Shown piece by piece: positions 33,382-45,150 of a stretch of DNA of 64,000 bases. Below the pieces are notes generated by a model. That model made no database searches. It saw only the letters and a program-made list of their open reading frames with translations, and was not told the origin of the DNA. This DNA comes from Megamerina dolium. Lineage: Eukaryota; Arthropoda; Insecta; Diptera; Megamerinidae. Made by a program: the position numbers and the translations under genes. How positions within the stretch are numbered: position 1 is the stretch's first letter; each line of letters starts with the position of its first letter. The DNA is taken from positions 21,669,253-21,733,252 of the forward strand of contig OY978525.1 of the NCBI GenBank assembly GCA_963854835.1, written 5' to 3'.

Positions 33382-35007
33382 ATTTTTATACCCTGCATAA
33401 TGCAATATACCATGCATATTCATTTCGGTCAGATATTTGTGTCCACTTGAAGGAATCTCCGGAGATATAGACATAGATATATATTCGTGATCAGCGTCGC
33501 TTAAATTTTCGATTTAACGATGTCCGTCCGTCCGTCCGTCCGTCTGTCTGTCACCTGGCTGGTTCGCACGATAACTTGAGTAAATATTGAGCTATTTCGA
33601 CGAAATTCGGCACAAGTAATCTATGATCCAAGGGTACGGAGGGGATTGATATTGGGCATGATCGGTCAATAGCCACGTCCACACCAAGCATTCAAAGCGA
33701 CTAACCTCGAAATTTTCAAAATTTTTAACTTGCTATAACTCACACAATATACCACTTGGGACAACAATATTTGGCACATAGAGTTATATTATACTACTAT
33801 ATAACGTCGCCAAAAATGGGTGAGCCACGCCTACTTTTTAGCGTAGCTCCCATACAAAATGTCTGTACTTCTTTTAAAATGAAACTGCTGTAACTTCTAC
33901 AATCTTCTGTCGAGAATAACCATAATTGACACTTAAATTAATATCGTAGTCAGAAATAATCTGGCAGAAAATCAGTGTGCCACGCCCACTCATTCATGGG
34001 TCTCCCATACAAAGTCGAGTGAATTAAACTAAAACTTTTAAGCTCCATAACTTACAAACCGTTCAGTCTAGGACAACGAGATTTAAGGTATGGATTAGTA
34101 TTGTACGAGCAATTAGGGTCACAGGAAATGGGCGCACCACGCTTACTGTTTATCGTAGCCCCCATACAAATTTTAAATTGAAACAGCTGTAACTTCTGCA
34201 ATCTTCTGTCTAGAATAACCATAATTGACACTTAAATTAATATCGTAGTCGGCAGAAAATCAGTGTGCCACGCCCACTCATTCATGGGTCTCCCATACAA
34301 AGTCGAGTGAATTAAACTGAAACTTTTAAGCTCCATAACTTACAAACCGTTTAGTCTAGGACAACGAGATTTAAGGTATGGATTAGTATTGTAAGAGCAA
34401 TTAGGGTCACAGGAAATGGGTGCACCACGCTTACTGTTTATCGTAGCCCCCATACAAATTTTAAATTGAAACAGCTGTAACTTCGGCAATCTTCTGTCTA
34501 GAATAACCATAATTGACACTTAGATTAATATCGTAGTCGGAAATAATCTGGCAGAAAATCAGTGTGCCACGCCCACTCCTTCATGAGTCTCCCATACAAA
34601 GTCGAGGGAATTAAACTAAAACTTTTAAGCTCCATAACTTACAAACTATTTAGCGTAGGACAACCAAATTTAAGGTGTGGATTGATATTGAAAAATTAAT
34701 TAGATATACCAGAAAGAGATACGTCCGCCCACTTTTTTAATAGCTTCCGTACAAAGTCTGGGATTTATCTTAAACATTAAAACACCCATAACTTACTAAT
34801 TAATACGCCTAGGTCAACCCATTGCAACCTATGTAGTTTAGTATTATAGGCAGAAATTGATCCTCCAAAATTGGTGAGGTACGCCTGCTTCTTAATGTAG
34901 GTCCTATACAAAGTAGTGGAAGAAAATGATGGATATACGAGCAAACTTTTTACATATACCTCTACATATGCAGGGTATAATTTGGTCGGCCCCAGCCGAC
35001 TGTAAGG
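33382..35007 (-). repeat. DINE-1/Helentron-like repeat, copy B (inverted)
   Basis: Reverse-complement counterpart of 8907-10399, from ATTTTTATACCCTGCATAAT to CCAGCCGACTGTAAGG. The GTCC microsatellite is at about 33522-33552. It has three units of about 295 bases (CAGTGTGCCACGCCCACT near 33976, 34262 and 34560), where copy A has two; the first two units are nearly identical, pointing to a recent tandem duplication. No coding capacity. Confidence 0.75.
33522..33552. repeat. (GTCC)n microsatellite within copy B
   Basis: CGTCCGTCCGTCC repeats ending in GTCTGTCTGTC, shorter than the partner tract in copy A. Confidence 0.9.
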
Positions 35008-35104
35008 AGATTTTTAAATAATTTTTTACCACCTGGTTAATAATTCAGCACTATTAGCCTTACTTGGATATTTAAAAAATGATGTATTGCTTACCATATC
35101 TGCC

Positions 35105-35375
35105 TGAATCATATACGACTCATAGAATCATCAGTGGTAGTTCCATCGTATATTATGAACCCTTTCTGAGGCACCACTAACGCATTCTTATCTTTCCGAT
35201 TAGTTCACTGACCTTCTGTGTATCCGACCATAAGTTCGATTTCTGGATCGACCATATCATTAAATAAACAAAACTTTAAATTGCGCTCACATGTCCGTAA
35301 ACCATTGTAATTATTCCGATAGTAAGAGTTTGTAATTGAGAGCGTATTAAAGAGCCTATACAACATTCTCCAAAT
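35105..35375 (-). pseudogene. Unidentified coding-like remnant
   Basis: One minus-strand frame from an ATG near 35372 reads MLYRLFNTLSITNSYYRNNY and CERNLKFCLFNDMVDPEIEL up to VGYTEGQ, then a TGA, and continues in the same frame TNRKDKNALVVPQKGFIIYD to DSMSRI before another stop. The composition is protein-like (balanced charged and polar residues). I cannot name a family. It lies directly beside copy B, so the repeat may have landed in, or brought along, a gene fragment. Confidence 0.3.
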
Positions 35376-36799
35376 TTAATCATATTGTAACCTAAACTCT
35401 CGTAAGGTTCTTCAGAATTCAAGGTACCAACATTTTTAGAACATGAAATTTGTGAAGGAATCCTATGGAAATGCTGACATTTAGGAATTGGTTAATATAT
35501 TAAGTTTTTTTCTCTTTTGTTTTCAAAATTAAAACTCACAACAATACTGGAACAGAAGCTAATACCACCATTATGTAGAATTTCTTCTCCCGATCTCACT
35601 CTTTTTGTCTCTTCCATAGAACCCAAAATGTTCTTGGAAACATTTTTCGACGTTATACAATCCAATAATAATTTCCATAAAATAAACAATTTACAAATTT
35701 TTGATATAAATCGTTTTATGTATTTAATTATTTTATTACACACATATCCTTTCAACCATATTTGAATAGATTTTTCTTTTGTATTTACGAGTTCTGCTTT
35801 ATATTTAAAGTTGTGAAACTCTCGAAAGACCATCCAATAGCTTACAATAGCTTAGTATTTGTTATCTTATGCTTTTAACGAATGAATGCACATAGGTGTT
35901 TTCCCTTATGCTTTTACTTATCTGTAGATGAATATAGGTTGAAACATACATGCATGTATAAACTAAACCCAGTTATGGTATATTCAATTATACTCCTTTC
36001 ACGCTGTTACGTCTTTAGAATAAAACTATTGACGTGCTTTTAAATAGATATGTGTGTTGTAAACATTACATGTGTGCAAAGCGATTTACCTAAGTGGATG
36101 CTTATGCGTGTACGTTTCTACCATTATCCTTTAACCTTTTAACTAAGTTTAAAAGACTAATAAAAAAAATCTTCTATATAGGTACATATATGTACACACA
36201 TACTATATACATTCGAGTGAGCATAATATGTAGTATGTTTTTGTTTATAAATAGTTTAAAAACAGAAAATGAAGAAAAAAAAATTAAATTGCACAATAGG
36301 TAGGAATTTTGACGTTTATCTTTTGTGTTGTTTTTCTTGCTCATGTTGATATTCAGCTTGGTTTTCTATGTACACTTATATATTTAATATAAAAACTGCC
36401 AATAATAGTGGAAAGAAAAAAAATGTTATAAATTCCAATAATAGGACTACATACTATCATATCAGCAAAAGTCTTTATGATTTTCCTTCCTTTTATGGAA
36501 AGGAAGTAAACAAGGTAGGATATATATGTATAGTATATTTAATAATACAGACGTGTACTAAATCCTTAATGGTTGACTACAAAATAAAGTGAAAAAATAA
36601 AAAAGAAAATTTCACTAACAGTATCAGATGGATAAGACATTATATTTAACGTGGCCATATTAGCCTATGGAAAGATTTTCAAAACTGACTGAGTGTCTCA
36701 CAGAATCTGAAGTGATTCGGAAACGTATTGGACTATCTATTAATTTTAAAGGATTTCTTGGCAAAAATATCTCTATATTTCAGTAAAAAAATGTATGAA
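35376..36799. other. Non-coding stretch, nothing recognised
   Basis: A 113-codon minus-strand frame (35833-35492) and an 82-codon plus-strand frame (35517-35765) overlap each other in AT-rich sequence. Neither resembles a known family, and I treat both as chance. Confidence 0.45.
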
Positions 36800-37500
36800 G
36801 ACATTATTCAAAGTATTGGCCATCGTTAGCTATGACTTTGTCCCATCTTTCTGGTAGAATATGGATTCCGTACCGAAAGAACTGCTCATTTTTTGAGGCC
36901 AAAAATGAATCAAGACAATTTCGTGTACTGAAGTGAAGCGCCTTCCTGTAAGGGAATTCTACATCGATCGAAACAAATGGTAGTCACACGGGACAATGTC
37001 TGGGCTATAATACGGGTGAGGTAAAACTTTCCAAATAATTTTGAATCAGTCTTGCAACATGATGCATTGTCATGATGGAATATTGGAGACTCCTGTTTAT
37101 TTATCGTGTATCAACGTCTCTTGGCTTCAGTTCATGTGGCACCCAATTTCCTTGCTTTTGAATATATCCCGCTGCTTTTAAACGTTCGGAAAGGGTTCAT
37201 TGACTCACTGCCAAGTGCTCTGCAAGATCTTTTTACGTTTGACAAAATCTTGGTCGAGTAATGCTTCTAATTTTTCATCTTGGATGACCAGACCTATCCT
37301 TGTTATCTGTGTCGAAATCGCTACTTCTGAACAGTTTTAACCAGTACTCGAAAATTGAAATGATGGAGCATGTACACAATAACCTTCCTGTGATGACGAT
37401 TCTCAGTTCTAAATCTCAACATATTCAATGCTCAGAAAGTGTTTGTTCTTCACACTTCAATGCATTTACTAATATTGAAATTTATAAACTCATGACAGAC
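36800..37500 (-). pseudogene. Mariner transposase relic
   Basis: Minus-strand pieces, in several frames, match a mariner transposase in order: SDFDTDNKDRSGHP-like and DEKLEALLDQDFVKRK (about 37340-37230) from the DNA-binding half, YIQKQGNWVPHEL-like sequence (about 37180-37130), then HHDNAS (about 37080) from the catalytic half, and at the end PERWDKVIANDGQYFE with a stop near 36804. The central catalytic segment is missing and many frameshifts are present. It is an old, internally deleted copy, distinct from the transposons at 7.7 and 61 kb. Confidence 0.75.
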
Positions 37501-40500
37501 AAAAAAATTTAAATGGCGGCGCAATGTACGCCATCTTTCGTAAATCTTTGAAAATTAATCGATATGTATATAATATGTCTTTAGAATATATGAAATGGGT
37601 TTGGGGTAACCAGTGACAGAATAATATTTTAAGCTTGATATAGATTTGAAATAGGACAACTTGAAGTTGCACTATTACTTTTCTTGTAGTAAGATAAATT
37701 GCATATATTTCCAAAGTTGTCAATTAATTTTTAATTAAATTTAGTAAATGCTAAGTATATGCGGTTCCATCGAACTGCATTATATTCATGTTAAATTTTT
37801 GAAATTTTTTTTTATAGCTATTTACTGAAGTCTCATCACATTTTTATAGAAAGCGCGGCTATGGTCGTTCACCATAACCACCATCTCAAGGGTGTCAATC
37901 AGATTGATTATAAAAACACAAATTGGCCTTCAATATCATAGTCTAGTTTTTGACGGTAAATATTTAGTAAAATCAACTAAGGATATTTATTTTCACTGTC
38001 AGGAGATTGACAGCTTTTAAATAATACTATTGTATATAAATGTAAATATGAATATCAAAAAAAAAAAAAAATATAAAAAAGATATTCTCTTGAATTAGTT
38101 TAATATATTCAATATATATCCGAAAAATTACTTCATTCAAATGCAGAAAACGATAATGTATTGAGATCATATGGAAAGTGGAAAACTTAAAAAAGGTAGA
38201 AGTTATCAATAAAAAATGATTGAAAATGAGATAGGTATGAGTATTAAGGAATATATTGAGTAGCCATTAGTCAAACTGTTAAAGCCATATCTAAAAGTCG
38301 AACATAAAATACTAGCTAATTAGCCATCATAATTCGGAGCTATAAACTTTCTTCTGGTTTCTTATTCTACTTTATCATTATATTGTTCTTTCTGAGACAC
38401 GTATACCAAATAAATGCTCTCTTGTTAAGAATTCCCACTCTACGAATATTAGATGGGGTTTACATATATTATACAAGTATTTTATTGCGGTTGTTCATAT
38501 AATAGTGGTTATATATGGGCCATGTACAAATAATAATAAATCTTTTCGGGTAACTTGTTACGATATTTATTAGTTTATGCTTGAATAATCTACACCTTCT
38601 CATTATATTTCTGTCGTATGTACATATAATATGTATTGTTTACTATATAATGCATGTATCTAAGTTGACCGAAATCAAATGAAATGTTAACCAGTCCTTT
38701 GCAAGGTAGATTTTCAATATGTACTTAAGTGTTCATACACGTACATAAATGTCTATAATTTGCAGTTATTGTTTTGTTTTACATGTCTGTTATTTTAATA
38801 TACATATTTATTAAATAAAGCAAACACCAACAATACTAATATAATTATGGTGACGTAAAATATTATCAATACTGATATCGTCAAGTAGTACATAGATAAA
38901 TTTTAATATACAATATATGAAAAGTGGTATTTCGAAATTTATTATGAAGTATTATTTTATGATTTTTAGAGTAATATGAAAAATGTGTTGTTTTATGAAA
39001 AAAATACTTTTCTCTAAAAAATATTTAATGGGGATCGTATACAGTAGGTCGTTCATTTAAACCTTGTATTTAATCAAGATATAGTTTTAAGAAAAAACAA
39101 ATTGTTCCCACTTCTCACTAATTAAATAAGAATTCTTAAACAGTTTTTTTATTAGAAGGCCTTTAAAATAATTCACTGACACAATTACATATCGACATTA
39201 TTGCATACATTTTTGCAATCATATCAACGATTATTTCATTTTTCTTGAAATAGTGTTGAAAAACTGAAATTAAAGGTATTTAAGCCGACGTACGTTTAGC
39301 GATATTAGAAATAGAAAATTTGTCTCTATCTGGATAACATTTTACTTTGATCTTGATTTATTTATTGGGTTAGTGGAATAAAGAATATCACTTCCACATG
39401 AAGTTAAACATTTCTCTTGTGTAATATCATAAAAAACTAGTTCGCTCTTTAAGTCATTCGTTGAAACCATATCAATTTCTTTCAAAGCTACTGCAAAAAA
39501 TATTGTTTTTTTCTGGTTCCCTTTTCTTCTCTTTACTTTCACTTTGGCTTACCAATCAATCTGCTCCAATCATTTGTACATTTTCTTGTCTTCCATTACA
39601 CACACACACAATGTCATTTGTCATTTGTCTATTGTAGTACTACATAATGCCAATAAACGGATTTGAAATCATTTTTTTTATGTCCAGATTTACATTCATA
39701 ATTATTCATCATAATAAATGTGGTATTTTCTACTTTCTGCTATTGCCTTTACTATTGTCACTGCATATCTATAATACTTTGCTATACCACATCTCCATTC
39801 GCAATCACTGAATTCTTAATGAATTGCCTTGATTAGTCACTGAGACAATTCTCAAAATCAATATTGAATAATATAATAGAAAATGTATTTGTAGTCAAAG
39901 TAAAATTTGTATAGTGAAATTTAATGGAAATATCAATTTAGAAGTTTTATGTTCTTTAAGAGTGGTGGCTGTTATAAAGATGTGGAGGGATTTTGATAAT
40001 ATCACGAGAAAAACGGCAACATAATTGAAGAAATTTTTGGAATAAACAAAAGTTATAATCGATACTTAAATAAAATAGTATAAATGATAAAAAAATAGTT
40101 AAAAAGACGACGATAAATGTATGAATACAATATTTATAATTAATATTAAAACGTTAATTACATTAAGTTTCGTCATTGTCTCAGTGCATTCTGCCCCATA
40201 TATAAAAAGAAAACTCCTATATTTGAGCTAACTACTATGGTCGTACTGTGTGAAAGACTAAAGCCAAAAGTAGTAAGGATGGAGTGGCATAAATAATACC
40301 AAAGCAGAGTCACAGTTTAGACAAAATTGAAGGATACCTGCTAAATAACTTTACAGATTGCCAGAAGTCGCCGATAAGACTTATTTCCCATATAATATAT
40401 TTATTTTTTTTTTTTTTTTTTGGAACATGGACGAGCTCAGCTCTTAAGGAAGAAAATATCTTATCAAAGTCAAACAGAAAATTTGCACTTTGTGCTCAAC

Positions 40501-42429
40501 AATATTTGGTACTTAGAACATCATCACACGATGATGCGATGTTTAGAGTGTAGCAAATGAGGGAAGTACATAAATAACAATATATTTGAAATCGTAATAC
40601 TTTCAATGCTTGACGTTACAATTTGGTGATATGTCAACTTACGAAATCATATCATTTTATGTTTGTCCTTAAGTTTAGGAATTTGGTGGTATTTGGATTA
40701 TAGCCCAAAACCTAATTATAAATCTTATTTCGTATACTTCTCATATATATGGTACATACGATACATATATACGTAAATATTCTGTAAGCTTTTTCATTCA
40801 ACCGAAATGACCATGACCTTGCTGGACTGCGTTGCATATGTTTATTGAATTGTGAAAAAAAAAATAACGATATTCAACCAATTTGAAATACAAAGTATAC
40901 TAAATAATCAAAGAGAAAGAGTTGCTCGAAATTTATATATATTTTTTATTTAACCGTTATGAATTGATCTCATGCATGAAATTCAAATGCTCAAATAAAG
41001 CCTTTTCCGTACGGTGGCATAGTTATTGCTGTTCGGTTGCTGTAATGTGTGAAAACCAGTGAAATCACATATGCTGTAACAAGTAACTCGGTTAAGTAAG
41101 TATGTACACATGTTCACATATATAATCAAGTACTAATAGAATTAACCACCCACTAGTTCCACCAACAACCGGAAATGAAGTGCCACCACCCAGGCACTAT
41201 GCAGTCTGTGGTATGCACAATGTCCCAGAAACGTTCAAAGTTGCGAACACTTTTAACACTTTAACACTTTAACAAAAGCAACAACAACAAGAACAAAACA
41301 ATAGCAAAATATTGTATTTATATGGTATGCCAAAGGTACTTACATACACATACCTACTTATGTATACATATTTAAGTATAAGTGTATGTCACTATTCATA
41401 GTATTCAAGGGATATCTGCATTATAATGCCAATGCAATGCAATTTGAAGTGAATGCTGCCAAGAAGACATACATACATACACACAACCCTATCTAATAAG
41501 GTTTGGTGTTTTGTGTGTGTGTTTGTGTATTTAATTTTCATCAAGCCTCAACAATGCAACACATACGAGTATTTGTACTTATAGTATACAGATAGAATGA
41601 GGCAGAGCGAGAAGGAGACAGAGAGCGAAAGAGAAAGAGAATTGAAATTAATATTGAAACTTTGTTACTATTCTTGTGAGGGCATACAGTACATACGTAT
41701 AATGTGGTTATGCGCGGTGAATTTGGTAATTTGTATGTTTGACGTTGTTGTATGTGGTGGGGCGCGGTATGGGTGGGTCTTTTGTAAGGCATGAGGAAAT
41801 TGTCCTCCAGCCACAATTGAAATTGTTGCAAATTGTTTTCTCGTCGTAGCTGTTGCTATTGTTGTTACTATTGCTGCTGGTGTCATTGTCGATGGAAAAC
41901 CTTATTTTATACGAGATTATCTTCATTGAACGACAAATATATTCTACACATTAACAATATAGCAATGTTTTATATATTTATTATATTTTTTATACCTTAT
42001 TATTGTTACGATTGATCATTTTCATAGAATATGCAGCTATTATTTATGAATAGATTTTTATTCTGTTTTAACTTATGTTGCTTTAAAGTATGACCAATTT
42101 TGAAAAATTATCATAAATAAAATATATTCGAAATGTAAAAACAGAATATTAATTTCGGCTTATTTGGTTTTCGAACTGCATAGTGAAACAAAGAGGATAC
42201 TACAGGGTTTCCCAAGGGTAACGGATACTATCATAGTTTCAACATTAATTAATTCGAGGTTAACCCACAAACCAAACCAGATTAATATCGACTTATGCAA
42301 CACTCTCACGACTACTGGGACAATAAACTCCAGCTTCGTCATTTATCCGCTTTGTTATTTATGAAAACTTCTATCTGAATACATGGGATATATTGTCTCA
42401 GTTTGTGTTTTACGTGGGACTTATTTGTA
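37501..42429. other. Long AT-rich stretch without a recognisable gene
   Basis: Simple tracts only: poly-A at about 38060, T-run at about 40408, CATA repeats at about 41468-41485, a GAGA-rich tract at about 41595-41640, and AACACTTT repeats near 41250. The slightly more GC-rich part at 41540-41900 has overlapping frames on both strands but no recognisable protein. Confidence 0.45.
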
Positions 42430-43996
42430 CCAATACTGGCTTTCCCAGATGTCGAAGAAAAAGTACCCAGCGGAAAAATAGCAGATATAGCAGCTATGAG
42501 TTATCGTCTGACACTGAAAACATAAAATAAGAGGAAGCCAATAGTAATGCAGTTGACAATGATGTTGACTATTCCAAATCAGACGACGACGAATATGGAT
42601 GAGAAGGAAAATTCATGTGAAAATGACGTGAATGAAGTACCTGCCATTGCCAATTGAACTAATAGCAAAGAAGACGTACTCTTTTATCTCCAATTTCAGT
42701 GCCTTTGGAAAGGGATATCCCAGTTTTAGTAACTTTTCCTCGAGGTTCTACTGAGTTTTTTGTTTTAGAAAGATTTTTTTAAAAAATTTTTGCATTTTTA
42801 TCGCATAGCGCACAAATCGGCAACTCAAATAACTTAATAGAGAGAAGAAAACTAAAATTGATGAACATGAAATAATTGTGTTTTTAAGACTGGCAATGAT
42901 TAGCCACTACAACCATTTGCGATCATTGTATAATTATTGGATCAAGCATGCTTCAATATGGAACGAAATGATAAAAAAAATAGTATTTTTAGCGATCGCT
43001 TCATACTACAGTCTTCGAAACTATATTTGAATGATTGCAACTAACCAATGGTGCTCCCAAAGATTACTATATTGCTGAAATGATTGCTTGTATGAAAAAT
43101 GTCTTCATCCGAATGTGAAGCGACAGCCCATGTCAATCCATCAGAGAATGCATGACAAAATTCAAAGAAAGGTCCAGTTTGAAGCAACACGTGCCTATGA
43201 AACCAATTAAGCGCGGCATTATAATTTCGTAGCGACGCGATACAAAAACAGGATATACATACGACACTGGAAAAGATGTCAATCCAAATCCTTCTGGCAC
43301 GCTTGAAGAAAGAGTTGTTATGAAATTAGCTAGTGCTATCCGTGGTAGAGATGTGATTATTTTCACATCAATAACATTCATAAATCTATTTCATCTCCTG
43401 CCGTCGGTACATATATGTGAAATCAAAAGAGAACACCGGAATTCGGTCGCGGTTAGTTCGTGGGCAAAGCTAATTCCAAATAAACTGCGATAGTATAATG
43501 GCTACACGCTAGATAGATACCAAGAAAATACTTGTCTCTAATTGTCACAAACCAATAATAGCAAATGTAGATAGAAAACAGACGAATGGTAAAAGGATAT
43601 GAGTTGCCTGCTCCTTAGCTATTGTGGACAATAATCGTATAATGGGCGGCATAAGCCTGGCTGATCAAAAAACGTATTTTTCCAAATGTTGATACTTGCA
43701 ACAGTTAATGCTTGAATTGTACATAACGATCTCAATAACAAAAAAACACCGTTGATACAGTCCAGTCCAGTCCATATCTGAGTCCATGATTGCGGAAGAA
43801 ACTAAACACAAAAAGCTTTAAACTCATTGAACCTATAAAGCTCTTGAATATGGGCAATAATATATCAATAAAAAGTGCATCTCGACGTCGTTTCGTATCA
43901 TGCCATTCTCTACAAAAAGAAACGAGAACAAATAATGTTTGCTCCGGATGCAACAATGCACTCTGCTTTAAATGCTTTACTCCCTACCATAAATAA
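42430..43996 (+). pseudogene. piggyBac-like transposase relic
   Basis: Plus-strand pieces follow the piggyBac (PGBD) order: an acidic N-terminal region (SDDDEYG, about 42580), then in the catalytic region MTKFKERSSLKQHVPMKPIK and TKTGYTYDTGKD...GTLEERVVMKLA (about 43150-43330, one internal stop), IMGGISLADQKTYFS (about 43637-43680), and finally an undamaged C-terminal cysteine-rich finger in the frame 43790-43996 (SCHSLQKETRTNNVCSGCNN, then ALCFKCFTPYHK). Several stops and shifts make it dead. No terminal repeats were identified. The intact Cys finger is the last coding exon-like piece and should not be read as a separate host gene. Confidence 0.75.
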
Positions 43997-44740
43997 ATAT
44001 TATTTCAATAACAAAATACAAAACTTCAACCTTTATCAAATAAGAATTTTTCATAAGACTACAAGTTTTATTTAATTATTATATGCACCCATCTAATTCG
44101 GACATATTGTCCAAGAATAATCTTCAATAAACTGCAAGCATATATACGAGCTTACCAAATATGAATATAAACACAAAGGTAAATATAATATACATATTAT
44201 AAAAATTTGTGTTAACACATTTACCACAAAACAATTAACACACATTTTACGAATAATTATCTACATACATATTGCGATATGCATGTGTACTGAAAAACTT
44301 GTTGGAGATTAGTGCGTAAAAATACAAATATTACTATGCAACATACTATATATGCATGCATGTATTTACATGATTACTTTTCAATTTTTAAATGTGTGTT
44401 CATAAAATATATTCATATAAAATTGTAGTTAATTGAACTTAATTCAAATGTGGTTGGCAATTAAATGTACAATAAATCGCTAAACCACATATGAGTAAAA
44501 TGGCGGAGTAAATGAAATTGTGGGAAGATACATAAGATATGTTAACTACTTTTTAAACTTCCGTAGTGTAATATATCAAAAAAGTTCAATATTGTTTTAC
44601 CAAGTTTAATTCTGAGATTAGTCAATGAAGATGGATTATAACCCATGAATAATAATTTGGCACTAATTTGGCACTATATGAACTGAGGCTGAACTTCTTC
44701 CTTTCTAGTATTGTTTTGCATTTCACATAAAAAATCAAAA
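43997..44740. other. Non-coding stretch, nothing recognised
   Basis: AT-rich sequence without recognisable features. Confidence 0.45.
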
Positions 44741-45150
44741 TACGTTTATTTTCCCAGCTTTAGCCCTTTAGTTTTACATGTGTGTGTGCAAGGTATAGTC
44801 GATAACATTCTTTTGTATGGGAGGAAGGCGAGGTTTTCGGCCGATTTAACAATTCATAAAAACATCTGTTCATTGGTGAAAGTAATCCCATAAATTGTAT
44901 TAATTTTCAGCTCAATCGCTCTATAATTTCGTCTCTAATCGTGTGAACAGATAGAAAGACAGATATGGCTAAACATGGTCGATTTAGCCATGGTAAACAT
45001 GGCTAAATCGACTAGGGTCGTGACTCTGACTTTAATAGATATTATTTTCAATAATATTTTCCTTATGGGTGCTATAAATGAAGGTATAAATTCAATAGGT
45101 GTAGGGTATAAAATTCACTAAAGCCACTAAAGCCACTAAAGCCACTTTTG
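44741..45150 (+). repeat. Decayed Helentron-like repeat segment
   Basis: It contains CTTTTGTATGGGAGGAAGGC, GCTCAATCGCTCTATAATTT, GACAGATATGGCTAAA...GATTTAGCC...GGCTAAATCGAC and a GTAGGGTATAAAA end. This succession is familiar from non-autonomous Helentron-type repeats of flies. An 8-base core (GATTTAGCC/GGCTAAATC) forms an inverted repeat. A three-fold CTAAAGCCA tandem repeat closes it (about 45117-45145). Confidence 0.45.

Noticed and set aside
35492..35833. Minus-strand 113-codon frame
   Set aside because: Longest unexplained frame in its region, but Lys/Ile/Asn-rich, overlaps an opposite-strand frame of similar quality and matches nothing I know.
41541..41926. Overlapping frames on both strands in a less AT-rich patch
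   Set aside because: Low-complexity Thr/Asn/Ser content from trinucleotide repeats; no motif.
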